IMG/VR virus record: IMGVR_UViG_3300031673_000161
Span: 1 to 41,249 of that record
Length of the DNA stretch: 41,249 nt
From: a virus
Strand: one strand, 5' to 3'
Positions within the stretch are counted from its first letter, which is position 1. Each line of letters opens with the position of its first letter. Both the position numbers and the translations under genes were made by a program. This document shows positions 1-7,211 of the stretch, piece after piece. Under the pieces are notes generated by a model. That model did no database searches. It had not been told where the DNA came from and worked only from the letters and a program-made list of their open reading frames with translations.

Positions 1-18
1 TTAAGAATAGATATATAA

Positions 19-141
19 TTATCGTGCCAAAATTTTGTGTAAATTATCCGTGTTTTCATTTCTCCTAAAAATATTCCCCCACCACCAACTAATAATAGCT
101 AGCAGTATTATAAATGTTATAAATGGTAATTGTTTAATCAT
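19..141 (-). CDS. Small single-span membrane protein
   Basis: A 40-residue reading frame begins MIKQLPF and has one hydrophobic segment (about residues 7-22, ending in three Trp), followed by a basic, polar tail. That is the shape of a one-span membrane microprotein. Its ATG lies inside the end of the upstream gene, with an 8-nt overlap (ATGATTAA), an arrangement used repeatedly in this operon. Its first 20 or so bases nearly repeat the start of the methyltransferase gene near 870-888. No family recognised. Confidence 0.45.
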   Translation of the reverse strand: MIKQLPFITFIILLAIISWWWGNIFRRNENTDNLHKILAR

Positions 142-313
142 TGATTATTCCATTTGCCTCTAATTCCTTTATTTTTTTCTCATAAAGTTTTATTGATTTA
201 TCACACTCTTTAACACTTTCCTTATGCCATTTAATCTGATTAAGATTATGGTTTTTCTTAGCTGTAGTTTGTTCTATAATTTCTTTATAGGTTAATATTT
301 GTTTATTAGTCAT
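134..313 (-). CDS. Hypothetical protein, 59 aa, Lys/Glu-rich helix
   Basis: The 59-residue frame starts with MTNKQIL and is almost entirely charged and predicted helical, rich in Lys, Glu and Ile, which suggests a short coiled coil. GGAG lies 9 nt before the ATG, and the ATG overlaps the upstream stop as ATGA, so it is probably translated by coupling to the methyltransferase gene. No family recognised. Confidence 0.55.
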   Translation of the reverse strand: MTNKQILTYKEIIEQTTAKKNHNLNQIKWHKESVKECDKSIKLYEKKIKELEANGIIND

Positions 314-888
314 TTAATTAACTCCATTTGCTCATTTGAATCTTTCAATTCTTCATTACCCCAAGAATCCCAACCTTCAACTTTTTGCCTTGCAAATAGT
401 TCTATTTTGTTTCCAGTACAAACACTTTCTATTAATCTATAAAAATAATCAGGCTTCTTACTGTGTCTTTCTCTTTTTTCGTGATAACAATTTCTTGTCA
501 TACTTCTAAAAGCCTTTATTTTTCCCTTAATTCCCACGATTAAATGTTCTGTACAAACCCTAAACCAATAACCCATACAATCATTATTGGTTTTTTCCCA
601 AGTTATCATTGTTTTATATGTAAAGCCCCACTCTTTCATAACCTCAAAAGCCTCTTGTATGTTTGGGGTAGTAGACCATAAAAATAGAACACAATCCTTT
701 TCTGCTATATCTCTTATTGGCAATTTTTTTATATCCTCCAATGACATTGTTTGGTAATAATAATTAACAGAACAAGTCTTGGGTTGCTTTATAATCTTAC
801 AGGGTGGATTTGTATTCCTATATTCCCACGGTGGATCAGCATAAATAATTTGATATTTTTTATTTAGAAATGGTAGTTGTTTAATCAT
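310..888 (-). CDS. MT-A70-type adenine-N6 DNA methyltransferase
   Basis: At 192 residues this is a compact MT-A70-like methyltransferase. The catalytic motif DPPW is at residues 18-21, preceded by a beta strand (QIIYA). The aromatic/Trp-rich core and the stretch around WSTTPN fit the family, whose members transfer a methyl group from SAM to the N6 of adenine; phage copies act on DNA. No restriction enzyme lies nearby, so a protective or regulatory role is inferred. The protein ends MELIK, and the codons for that tail carry the ribosome binding site of the next gene. Start overlaps the upstream stop (TAATG). Confidence 0.93.
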   Translation of the reverse strand: MIKQLPFLNKKYQIIYADPPWEYRNTNPPCKIIKQPKTCSVNYYYQTMSLEDIKKLPIRDIAEKDCVLFLWSTTPNIQEAFEVMKEWGFTYKTMITWEKTNNDCMGYWFRVCTEHLIVGIKGKIKAFRSMTRNCYHEKRERHSKKPDYFYRLIESVCTGNKIELFARQKVEGWDSWGNEELKDSNEQMELIK

Positions 889-1070
889 TATGTATTTTTC
901 TCTACAAATTTATGAAAATCCTTTGCAAAATATCTATTCCAAATATATTTTTCAAGTTTATTAATTTGTCGTAAAGTCAGTACCTTGTATCGAACATGTA
1001 GTAAATACCAACCAAATAATTTAATAATAAGCCAATCAATTATTTTCCCCAACATTGTTTTATTTTTCAT
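888..1070 (-). CDS. Hypothetical basic protein, 60 aa
   Basis: A 60-residue frame with an amphipathic, aromatic N-terminal half (IDWLIIKLFGWYLL) that may lie at the membrane surface, and a basic C-terminal helix. A GAGG-type site precedes the ATG. The start overlaps the previous stop as ATGA and its own stop overlaps the methyltransferase start as TAATG. No family recognised. Confidence 0.6.
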   Translation of the reverse strand: MKNKTMLGKIIDWLIIKLFGWYLLHVRYKVLTLRQINKLEKYIWNRYFAKDFHKFVEKNT

Positions 1071-1240
1071 TTTACATCCTCTAAATATTTAATAAGTTTA
1101 TCCAATTTCCCATTTTCAGTATAAAATTGTATATCAGTTATTATATGTATGGCTTCATCTCTTGATATGGGAAATGCAATAGTCATTTTCTTTATTAAAT
1201 CCAATATTTCCTTAGAACAATTATTATATAAATCACTCAT
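1067..1240 (-). CDS. Hypothetical protein, 57 aa
   Basis: An ATG frame of 57 residues (starts MSDLYNN) fills the space between the 3D-domain gene and the 60-aa gene exactly, overlapping both by ATGA. AAGGG lies 7 nt upstream of the ATG, formed by the last codons of the 3D gene. The sequence is helical and charged, without Cys or a membrane span. No family recognised; fit to the gene chain is the main evidence. Confidence 0.6.
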   Translation of the reverse strand: MSDLYNNCSKEILDLIKKMTIAFPISRDEAIHIITDIQFYTENGKLDKLIKYLEDVK

Positions 1241-1710
1241 TTAATTACCCTTACTTCCCTTTCTTGTACTCCAAAATCAATAGCCTCTTCTTTACTATTA
1301 AATAATATATCTATACGATTACCTCTTATCAAGCCTCCTGTGTCTAAACTTATATAAGCTCCCATATCTTTAATTTCAACTATCGAATATAATGGTATTA
1401 CTTCTGGGTCAGTAGCAACTATTGGCAAATCCTTAACCCTTACCAAATCCAGGTTAAAAGTAGTGGCTACTATATTATTTGTGCCTTGCTGCGGATCGTT
1501 TGCGGAGTAACCAGTACAAGTAAAATCTTCCCATTCAATATTATCCACTTCCACATATTCAGTTACAACTTCCTTTACAATCCTGTCCACATACCTAACC
1601 TCTACTTTGGGGTAGTTATCCAAATAGTAGAATATAATTACCCCCACTATCAGGGTTAGAATTATAAGCAGTGCTATGGTTCTTTGTATTAGAATTAATT
1701 TATGGTTCAT
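1237..1710 (-). CDS. Membrane-anchored 3D-domain protein
   Basis: From the ATG at 1710 the product is 157 residues: a short basic N-terminus, one transmembrane helix (about 8-29, LLIILTLIVGVIIFYYL), an extended linker, then a 3D domain with its Asp signature (LDTGG, then NRIDILF) near the C-terminus. 3D domains form the double-psi barrel of MltA-like lytic transglycosylases and Gram-positive stationary-phase autolysins, so an outward-facing peptidoglycan-active protein is likely. GAGAGGG just ahead of 1710 decides the start over a GTG at 1746. It is odd that such an enzyme lies among early genes, away from the lysis cluster. Confidence 0.85.
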   Translation of the reverse strand: MNHKLILIQRTIALLIILTLIVGVIIFYYLDNYPKVEVRYVDRIVKEVVTEYVEVDNIEWEDFTCTGYSANDPQQGTNNIVATTFNLDLVRVKDLPIVATDPEVIPLYSIVEIKDMGAYISLDTGGLIRGNRIDILFNSKEEAIDFGVQEREVRVIK

Positions 1711-1739
1711 TTTCCCTCTCAAAAATAATGTTATATCTT

Positions 1740-1823
1740 TTACCACCTACAGTATGGATTCTCATATAAAAATCTATGCCAAAAGTTTCTTAATATGTTT
1801 AGTATATGTTTTAGATGTTTCAT
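1740..1823 (-). CDS. Microprotein, 27 aa
   Basis: This short frame (starts MKHLKHIL, ends PYCRW) has GAGGT 5 nt before its ATG, and the ATG overlaps the upstream stop as ATGA. It is basic and aromatic. Signals for translation are good, but the length makes the call tentative. No family recognised. Confidence 0.45.
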   Translation of the reverse strand: MKHLKHILNILRNFWHRFLYENPYCRW

Positions 1824-2050
1824 TTAGACCTCGGTTTATAATATTCACACCAATAATCACCTATTTTAAGTCTCAAATTCTTGCTTACATTGGTTTCTTC
1901 TTCTACTTTTTTACTACAAGATTTTTTAATATCTTCTTTGGTTGCTTTCTTATCTACGTTTGAGGCGTATCCCCAACAATAACCAAAACAATCATTTTCA
2001 AAAGGGTAATCACACCAGCCATATTTATTTTTATATTTTTTATAAGGCAT
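1820..2050 (-). CDS. Cys-containing hypothetical protein, 76 aa
   Basis: The 76-residue product has five Cys (13, 21, 25, 45, 68) and several Tyr/Trp in its first 30 residues, followed by a charged helix. The Cys spacing could bind a metal but matches no ribbon I know. A strong GGAGG site lies about 8 nt before the ATG. It sits in the microprotein chain between methyltransferase genes and the 3D-domain gene. Confidence 0.7.
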   Translation of the reverse strand: MPYKKYKNKYGWCDYPFENDCFGYCWGYASNVDKKATKEDIKKSCSKKVEEETNVSKNLRLKIGDYWCEYYKPRSK

Positions 2051-2109
2051 TACTTCAACCTCCTCCCCGCATAAATAATAATAATTAAAAATGCTATTAA
2101 TTTTACCAT
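2050..2109 (-). CDS. Possible hydrophobic microprotein, 19 aa
   Basis: A 19-codon frame (starts MVKLIAFLIIII) would encode a single membrane-spanning helix with a basic tail. Its stop overlaps the next ATG as TAATG. The ribosome binding site is weak and the length minimal, so it may only be a spacer carrying the next gene's Shine-Dalgarno. Confidence 0.25.
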   Translation of the reverse strand: MVKLIAFLIIIIYAGRRLK

Positions 2110-2113
2110 TTTT

Positions 2114-2347
2114 TCAAAATACTTCTTTTTTAAAATCTGGTTCATATTTGTTTTTTAATTTAATATATTTTCCTGACCAATATTTGCATTGCTTATTTAA
2201 TCTAATAATTTCATCAATTAATGTGGCGAAGTTTTTATTACTTAATATCCTATGAGTAATCTTATCACCATTTTTCAATTCTATTTCTTCAAGTGTGGAA
2301 TTATTTACTACAAAATCAATTACTTTTTTTAATTCATCTTTTATCAT
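2114..2347 (-). CDS. Hypothetical protein with ELKNG module, 77 aa
   Basis: This 77-residue protein has a central segment (LEEIELKNG followed by a strand and a helix) that closely matches the C-terminal part of the 140-aa protein at 3861-4283. The two appear to share a small alpha/beta module duplicated within the operon. The tail is basic. The start overlaps the methyltransferase stop (ATGA). No named family. Confidence 0.7.
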   Translation of the reverse strand: MIKDELKKVIDFVVNNSTLEEIELKNGDKITHRILSNKNFATLIDEIIRLNKQCKYWSGKYIKLKNKYEPDFKKEVF

Positions 2348-2985
2348 TTAATTAACTCCGTCTGATAGTAAGTATTTGCTAATCTTTTATTTGCTATATC
2401 TACATAATCGGGATTTATTTCTATGCCTATAAAATTTCTATCTAATAATTTGCAAGCTACTGCCGTTGTACCCGAACCTATAAAGGGGTCAAAAATTATA
2501 TCGTTTTCGTTACTAAAATCTTCTAAAATTCTTTGAAATAATCCGGTAGGTTTCTGGGTAGGGTGATAAATCTTATCTTTACTATCTCTTATAAATCCCT
2601 GTTGTTTAAATAAGTATTTTTTTATTGGCTTTTTAAAACTTGTCCAGATTAATTCACAATCGGCAAAGGGGTTTTTGAAAGCTATATCGCCTTTTTTATC
2701 CCACACTAACCAGCAATTAGATATGGGTAAATTGAAATAATTGCCGCCGAATATAATCTGGTTTCTACTTATTCTGAATATTTCATTAAACACATCCGCT
2801 ATTGGGATTACGCTGTCCCAATTATCGGCGTATCTTCTATTTTTAGAAGAACCAAACCCACCTGTTCCTTTATCACTTTTCTTTCCATAGGGCGGGTCGG
2901 TTAATATCAAATCAATACTTTTATTATCAATTTCTTTCATTATCTCTAAGCAATCCCCACAATATATTTTATTTAGTTCTAACAT
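2344..2985 (-). CDS. Site-specific DNA methyltransferase, N4-cytosine/N6-adenine type
   Basis: The 213-residue enzyme has motif IV first (TDPPYG, residues 29-34) and the SAM-binding motif I near the C-terminus (DPFIGSGTT, 166-174), the beta-class order shared by N6-adenine and N4-cytosine DNA methyltransferases. HPTQKP precedes motif I, as usual for the family. The target-recognition region between them is short, so specificity cannot be read. No partner endonuclease is present. It ends TELIK-stop, with the same 16-nt junction as the MT-A70 gene. Confidence 0.95.
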   Translation of the reverse strand: MLELNKIYCGDCLEIMKEIDNKSIDLILTDPPYGKKSDKGTGGFGSSKNRRYADNWDSVIPIADVFNEIFRISRNQIIFGGNYFNLPISNCWLVWDKKGDIAFKNPFADCELIWTSFKKPIKKYLFKQQGFIRDSKDKIYHPTQKPTGLFQRILEDFSNENDIIFDPFIGSGTTAVACKLLDRNFIGIEINPDYVDIANKRLANTYYQTELIK

Positions 2986-3008
2986 TTATTCCACTTAAAG
3001 TAAGTTGT

Positions 3009-3146
3009 TTATTTATCTTCATTTCCTTTTAATATTTTAATTACTTTTTCAAGTTCAACTATATAACGCTTTACTATTTCCTTATCTTTTGGATTTCTAA
3101 TATGTCCATCTGTTTTAAGCCTTCGCAAACTCTTTTTACATAACAT
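3009..3146 (-). CDS. Hypothetical basic protein, 45 aa
   Basis: A 45-residue frame (starts MLCKKSLR) fills the gap between two methyltransferase genes and begins one base after the upstream stop. It is Lys/Arg-rich and helical at the C-terminus. The Shine-Dalgarno is weak; translation probably depends on coupling. No family recognised. Confidence 0.45.
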   Translation of the reverse strand: MLCKKSLRRLKTDGHIRNPKDKEIVKRYIVELEKVIKILKGNEDK

Positions 3147-3147
3147 A

Positions 3148-3705
3148 TCAACGATTACTTTCGAAAAATGCTTTTGCAAATCCTGGTGGAGTTATGCTTC
3201 TCAATGCACTTCTGTTTTTTGATGGTGACATATAGTGTATTGGATTTTTGCCAATAGGTTCTATAGGATTCTTCTTTGGTATATTGAAATTACCCCACAG
3301 ACAGGTTTTCTTTGTCCAGGGGTCACCGTAATCACAGGGGTTAAAATACATTTTGGGTTTACCAAGATAATTTACTAATCTTCCTACTGGATTTTCAAGA
3401 CACCAAAATACAGGATTTGAAATTACTACAATTCTCAAGCAGGCATCTACTAAAGCCAAGGCTTCAAGTAATGCTTCTGAACCCTTGTTTACCCACCATC
3501 TAGCACCACTACCAGCAAGATTGGTACAAACTGGTGCAGCTAATATTCCATAAATGTTTTCATTGGATTTTGGTTTATATAATCTTACATCATAGCCAAA
3601 TATAATATCCAGTATCCTTACATCATATCCATTATCAGAATAGTCTTTACTCCAGTTACCTTTTGCACCGCATAAATCTATTATGATTTTATTTGAGTTA
3701 TCCAT
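3148..3705 (-). CDS. Phage C5-cytosine methyltransferase-like protein
   Basis: The 185-residue protein resembles short phage cytosine methyltransferases. A SAM-loop-like motif is at residues 9-16 (IDLCGAKG), a PC-loop analogue with Cys60 at 57-60 (APVC, where the family usually has APPC), and ENP at 104-106 stands for the ENV motif. The GDPWTKKTCLWG and TPPGFAKAFF blocks are also typical of these phage proteins. It would methylate cytosine C5 if active. The Pro-to-Val change next to the catalytic Cys and the lack of a target-recognition domain make activity or specificity uncertain. Confidence 0.8.
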   Translation of the reverse strand: MDNSNKIIIDLCGAKGNWSKDYSDNGYDVRILDIIFGYDVRLYKPKSNENIYGILAAPVCTNLAGSGARWWVNKGSEALLEALALVDACLRIVVISNPVFWCLENPVGRLVNYLGKPKMYFNPCDYGDPWTKKTCLWGNFNIPKKNPIEPIGKNPIHYMSPSKNRSALRSITPPGFAKAFFESNR

Positions 3706-3847
3706 TTATTTCCCCACTGTCAATTTTCTTATGATAATTCCACCATAAATTATCTGCGTGTAAAATTAACTTGCCTGAAATAATATGTAATAAATCAATT
3801 ATTAAATTTATTGGTACTGTATAAATTCTTAATAAAATATATTTCAT
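3698..3847 (-). CDS. Hypothetical protein, 49 aa
   Basis: The 49-residue frame (starts MKYILLRIY) has a strong GAGG site 6 nt before the ATG and overlaps the downstream methyltransferase start by 8 nt (ATGGATAA). Its N-terminal half is hydrophobic and may associate with the membrane; the rest is polar and aromatic. No family recognised. Confidence 0.6.
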   Translation of the reverse strand: MKYILLRIYTVPINLIIDLLHIISGKLILHADNLWWNYHKKIDSGEING

Positions 3848-3860
3848 TTTATTTCCTCAC

Positions 3861-4283
3861 TCATTCCGGTAATAATGAACAAAGTTCATTAATCATAATT
3901 CCAAAACCTGCTTGCCCAATAACCCTATAGGCAACCTTTGCTCCATTTTTAAGTTCCAATTCTTCTATGGCTGATGTTTGCAATATTATTTTCTCAACCT
4001 TCCCCCTATCCAATGTTTGTAATTTTTGTAATACCTCTTCGGCAAATGCTTTATAATCGTGTTCTGGAATATTATAGCCGTGGAATGTTAACAATCTTCT
4101 TAATTCCTCAATTATAATTTGCTTATTTTTTGTATCTCTTTCATTTTTCTCCCCAAAAATTATCCTACTTTGTAAATCAACTTCCTCTAATTGAATTTTC
4201 TTATACAAATAGAGCTTAAAATCTTTTAAATATAATATGAATTCTTTAATTAATATAATTAATAATCTTATAAATCTAATCAT
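3861..4283 (-). CDS. Membrane-associated hypothetical protein with ELKNG module, 140 aa
   Basis: The first 35 residues are hydrophobic and basic (IRLLIILIKEFILYL) and look membrane-bound. A charged helical middle follows, then a C-terminal module (LEELELKNG-like, then a strand and helix) shared with the 77-aa protein at 2114-2347. GGAGGG precedes the ATG at about 10 nt. The start overlaps the upstream stop by 8 nt. Function unknown. Confidence 0.7.
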   Translation of the reverse strand: MIRFIRLLIILIKEFILYLKDFKLYLYKKIQLEEVDLQSRIIFGEKNERDTKNKQIIIEELRRLLTFHGYNIPEHDYKAFAEEVLQKLQTLDRGKVEKIILQTSAIEELELKNGAKVAYRVIGQAGFGIMINELCSLLPE

Positions 4284-4470
4284 TTATTTGTCCCTCCTTA
4301 TATGGACTAAATCTATTTAAAATAAATCTTATTGTTTCGGCATATTGTTCTTGATTAATTTTTGGATAGGTTTTTTTTATTTTTTTCCAACCCCTGTCTA
4401 CCATTTTTTCAAGAATATCAGCATATTCATCTCCTATAATTATTCCCTTGTCTGTTTTCCAAAAACCCAT
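4276..4470 (-). CDS. Hypothetical phage protein, 64 aa
   Basis: A 64-residue product starting MGFWKTDKG, with a glycine-containing N-terminal turn and two helices. A run of five G lies 4 nt before the ATG. It has the look of small conserved phage proteins of unknown function. It ends in TAG, overlapping the next gene by 8 nt. Confidence 0.65.
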   Translation of the reverse strand: MGFWKTDKGIIIGDEYADILEKMVDRGWKKIKKTYPKINQEQYAETIRFILNRFSPYKEGQIND

Positions 4471-4484
4471 TTTTCCCCCTTAAA

Positions 4485-4559
4485 TTAATTGTAATTGTTT
4501 ATTTTCATATCATCTGTAACATTTTCTTTTTCAAGTTCAGCTAATTTATATGTTTTCAT
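4485..4559 (-). CDS. Microprotein, 24 aa
   Basis: A 24-residue frame (starts MKTYKLAEL) with AAAGGA 7 nt ahead and an ATGA overlap with the upstream gene. It is charged and helical. Supported only by its translation signals. Confidence 0.4.
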   Translation of the reverse strand: MKTYKLAELEKENVTDDMKINNYN

Positions 4560-4729
4560 TGGTTGTCCTTTCTGGGTAATTTTCTCATTCGTTGCTTAAA
4601 TCGTTTTTCAAACAATTTATCAATGATAGGTTCATTAATATCAAAATTAAATTGTAGACTAATCCCGTCTTTTGTTTCCTTCGTTATGTAATCTAAATAA
4701 ATATCTGGTATTGTGTTTTTAGTTTTCAT
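4556..4729 (-). CDS. Hypothetical protein, 57 aa
   Basis: A 57-residue frame (starts MKTKNTIPD) with GTGAGG about 5 nt before its ATG. The N-terminal half alternates hydrophobic residues (ISLQFNFDI), suggesting strands; the C-terminus is strongly basic (EKRFKQRMRK) and could bind nucleic acid. It overlaps both neighbours as ATGA. No family recognised. Confidence 0.6.
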   Translation of the reverse strand: MKTKNTIPDIYLDYITKETKDGISLQFNFDINEPIIDKLFEKRFKQRMRKLPRKDNQ

Positions 4730-4818
4730 TTATCCTCACTTTCTTTCAATATTTTAATCGGGCAGCACTTTGGAATTAGCGTTTTTGACCCCTTTAAGTT
4801 TTTCCTATTATATTTAAT
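4726..4818 (-). CDS. Possible AUU-initiated microprotein, 30 aa
   Basis: After an in-frame TGA, the frame is open for 30 codons and ends in TGA overlapping the next ATG (ATGA). There is no ATG or GTG, and its only TTG comes near the end. AAAGGAG lies 9 nt before an ATT codon, which is therefore the proposed start. The peptide contains LIPKCCPIKIL and looks protein-like. The GC-rich CCP codons also form one arm of an inverted repeat. See the non-AUG start finding. Confidence 0.4.
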   Translation of the reverse strand: MKYNRKNLKGSKTLIPKCCPIKILKESEDK

Positions 4819-4864
4819 GTTTTTATGCTCCTTTCAAATAGAAAGTTGATAATTAGTGCTGCCC
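4760..4864. repeat. Spaced inverted repeat, 10-bp GC-rich arms
   Basis: GGGCAGCACT at 4760-4769 and its exact complement AGTGCTGCCC at 4855-4864 are separated by 85 bp in very AT-rich DNA. On the minus strand the first arm starts right after the stop of the RDF-like gene and the second lies in the 30-aa frame. Transcript folding would place the ribosome binding site of that frame in the loop. No U-run follows, so it is not a terminator. Confidence 0.6.
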
Positions 4865-5878
4865 TTATACTTTTAATTTACCTTGTTCACTTTCTGCAAA
4901 ATCATCGGCTATTTTTTCTTGTTCTTTCATTTCTCTTTCATAATCTCCCTCAAAACCAGCTTGCGCTGCTTCTGCTTCCACTTCTTGCTCATCTAACTTT
5001 TCTTTTAGATAGGCCATAACTTTATCAAACTGTTTTCTGGTCAGCTCTTTAGATGATTCTTTTATTTTGTAGTTTTGAATTAAATAAATTTTAAATTCTT
5101 CTTTTGTATAACCTAACTTGGAAACCTTTTTCCACATATCTTTTAGTTCGTCTATTGTTACCTTAATTGATTCAACCAAACTTTTTTTATGCAGGTCTTC
5201 TTCAATGTCTTTTTCTTCCGGTCGCTCAGGTTTTTCAAGTTCAAGTATCTGACCAGTTTTAGCTTCCAAAGCTTTCTTTAGTTGTGGGATATCAGCTTCA
5301 AGGCGCAGTACCCAAACAATTTTTTTCTTACCATCAGGGTTTACTTCCTGTGAAATTACATCTAAGAAAAATGGGAGCATTGAAAGTCTGCCTCCAGTTA
5401 ATTTTTTAGCATACTCAATGCCACCGTTAATATTAAGGATTGAATTATAGCTAGATGTATCTAATTGATAGACTCCAAACCGGTTTACTCCACGAATCAT
5501 AAGATACAAGTTTCCTATTTGCTTGCACTTATTCTTTTTGTAGTACTCGCATTCCCGACCCGGACATTCTATTTCCTCAAATTCTCCCGTATCTGTATTT
5601 ACACAATTGGCTACCTCTCCATCTCCCTTACAGACAAGTCCCGTACTTTTTCCATAACGCTTATAGTACTGTGGAAATACTTCCTCCAAATTGTCGGAGT
5701 GAAAAGCAATGTTAAGTCTTTTAGGTTGATCTCCGTAGACTGCCCTTACCTCAATAGGACAGACAAAATAATCCGTAGCCTTAGGATATTCACTTTTACT
5801 TCCTTTTACTTTTACTCCAAGATGAATTTTACCCAGTCTTGGAATCCGTCCTCTTCCTTGAAAATCTTTTATTGGCAT
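4865..5878 (-). CDS. phiC31 gp3-like (recombination directionality factor family) protein
   Basis: The 337-residue protein has the run of features I associate with phage gp3/RDF-family proteins, often labelled hydrolase or metal-binding protein: IHLGVK near the start, PKATDYFVCP (32-41), FPQYYKRYGKS, a Cys cluster (CKGDGEVANC, then CPGREC and a further Cys), and QLDTSSYNSILNIN followed by GGRLSMLPFFLDV. The last 130 residues are charged and coiled-coil-like. In phiC31, gp3 turns the serine integrase toward excision, but many relatives occur without a known integrase partner. No integrase is in this window. It is preceded by an HNH gene and a RecB-like nuclease, so a DNA-processing role is likely. 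Confidence 0.65.
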   Translation of the reverse strand: MPIKDFQGRGRIPRLGKIHLGVKVKGSKSEYPKATDYFVCPIEVRAVYGDQPKRLNIAFHSDNLEEVFPQYYKRYGKSTGLVCKGDGEVANCVNTDTGEFEEIECPGRECEYYKKNKCKQIGNLYLMIRGVNRFGVYQLDTSSYNSILNINGGIEYAKKLTGGRLSMLPFFLDVISQEVNPDGKKKIVWVLRLEADIPQLKKALEAKTGQILELEKPERPEEKDIEEDLHKKSLVESIKVTIDELKDMWKKVSKLGYTKEEFKIYLIQNYKIKESSKELTRKQFDKVMAYLKEKLDEQEVEAEAAQAGFEGDYEREMKEQEKIADDFAESEQGKLKV

Positions 5879-6510
5879 AATTTATTCTCCTTTATTATTT
5901 CTTTATGATAATTAAGATGTTCTATGTTGTTGGCAAATAACATTAAATTTTCTGGCTTATTATTTGAAACATTACCATCAATATGATGTACTATTTCTTT
6001 TGGTTTGAGATATCTACCTAAAATTTTTTCCATTACCAATCTATGTTCCATTACATAACCTTTATGATCTCCATTGGGATGTCTTCTATTTTTTATTTGA
6101 ATATAACCCATTTGATGTATTGTTTTACCACCCTTCCAATGATTTGCTTTTTCGTGTATTCTCCCCTTCATTATTTTCGCTAAATTAGGTTTTTTAACTC
6201 CACAACAAGCATCGCTTATTTTTTTACATATTTCTTTTGATACTGGCATACCTTTATTTGTTGGAGGCAAACCTATTCTTGCTGTTCTCATCTTTTTTAA
6301 AACTTCTTCGCTATATACTCCTTTTTTACCTTTATTCCACGGGGTTCTACCAGACATTTTCTTTCTGACTTCCTTAGTTCTTTTAGTTCCTTTTTCAGCA
6401 ATTTCAAAACATCTTCGACAACAATATTTTCTTTTATTGCTTATATAATTTTGGAATATTTTTCCACAAACTTGGCAGGTTATTTCAATTTTTCTTTTCC
6501 CATATTTCAT
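5869..6510 (-). CDS. HNH homing-type endonuclease
   Basis: The 213-residue protein has an N-terminal zinc motif (Cys12, 15, 30/31, 34), a repeated NUMOD3-like DNA-binding segment (about 50-105, PWNKGK and NKGMPVS repeats), an NHWKGG block, and a C-terminal HNH nuclease core (VHHIDG with His175-176, then NLMLFANN and a late His). This is typical of free-standing phage homing endonucleases. Its end overlaps the RDF-like gene by 10 nt, so it is well integrated in the operon although probably mobile by origin. Confidence 0.93.
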   Translation of the reverse strand: MKYGKRKIEITCQVCGKIFQNYISNKRKYCCRRCFEIAEKGTKRTKEVRKKMSGRTPWNKGKKGVYSEEVLKKMRTARIGLPPTNKGMPVSKEICKKISDACCGVKKPNLAKIMKGRIHEKANHWKGGKTIHQMGYIQIKNRRHPNGDHKGYVMEHRLVMEKILGRYLKPKEIVHHIDGNVSNNKPENLMLFANNIEHLNYHKEIIKENKLCQ

Positions 6511-6512
6511 TC

Positions 6513-7211
6513 CTAAATTATCCCTCCTGTCTTATTAGCCTTTATTTGTTTTTGTAAATAATAGATATCCACGCACCTTAAAAATAATTGAAATTCGACT
6601 TCTAAATTTTCTGCTGAAATGGATTTAACTTGGAAACTATCATTTTCGCTTTTGGGAATATTTAAGATTATTACTTTTTTAACCTCATATTTCTGTTCGA
6701 TTATTAAATTGAGGTAAGCTGCTAATTGTATAAAGTGTTCATCATATAAATTTGACCCTGTTTTAAAATCCGTTAAAGTAGGTTCGTTATCTACCAATCC
6801 ATATAAATCGGGAGTGCCACCATATTGATATTTTTCAGAAACCAGTGGAGTTTCGACTAAAATTGTTTTTAATTTTCTTGGTCTTGCCCATTCAAAAAAA
6901 CTCAACAGGCTATTATCAGTAAGTTTCCATACTTCAGGGGATATATTGCAATTATCAATTTCATATCCTAAAAAATAAGCCATTATTCTTGCATGGATTA
7001 TGGTCCCAACATTGGCAGCCTTATCCCTGGATTCATAAAGTTCTAAACCATCCCTACCTCGTTTATAAGCCCAGGGTATAAGAGCTGGTTTTGAAAGTAT
7101 ATTAAGTGCAGTGGTAGTACCCACTATTTTCTGCTCTTTAGAATTCTTATAAATAATATGCGGTTCATTAAAATTTATTTTTACTTTTTTGAGTTCTTTT
7201 GTCTTTCCCAT
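6513..7211 (-). CDS. PD-(D/E)XK nuclease, Cas4/RecB-like exonuclease
   Basis: At 232 residues it shows the RecB-nuclease signature in order: GTIIHA (69-74), GGTPD with Asp135, TDFKTG with Asp148 and Lys150, and QLAAY (162-166). These residues bind the metal and catalyse DNA cleavage. Such phage enzymes usually act as exonucleases in recombination or replication, and pairing with the gp3-like protein downstream fits a recombination set. No Cys cluster for an iron-sulfur centre is evident. Confidence 0.9.
   Translation of the reverse strand: MGKTKELKKVKINFNEPHIIYKNSKEQKIVGTTTALNILSKPALIPWAYKRGRDGLELYESRDKAANVGTIIHARIMAYFLGYEIDNCNISPEVWKLTDNSLLSFFEWARPRKLKTILVETPLVSEKYQYGGTPDLYGLVDNEPTLTDFKTGSNLYDEHFIQLAAYLNLIIEQKYEVKKVIILNIPKSENDSFQVKSISAENLEVEFQLFLRCVDIYYLQKQIKANKTGGII

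Noticed and set aside
1676-1963. Plus-strand open frames here and elsewhere (for example 5465-5908, 9110-9454, 32837-33373)
   Set aside because: All run opposite to well-supported genes, lack good ribosome binding sites and read as low-complexity products of AT-rich antisense DNA.
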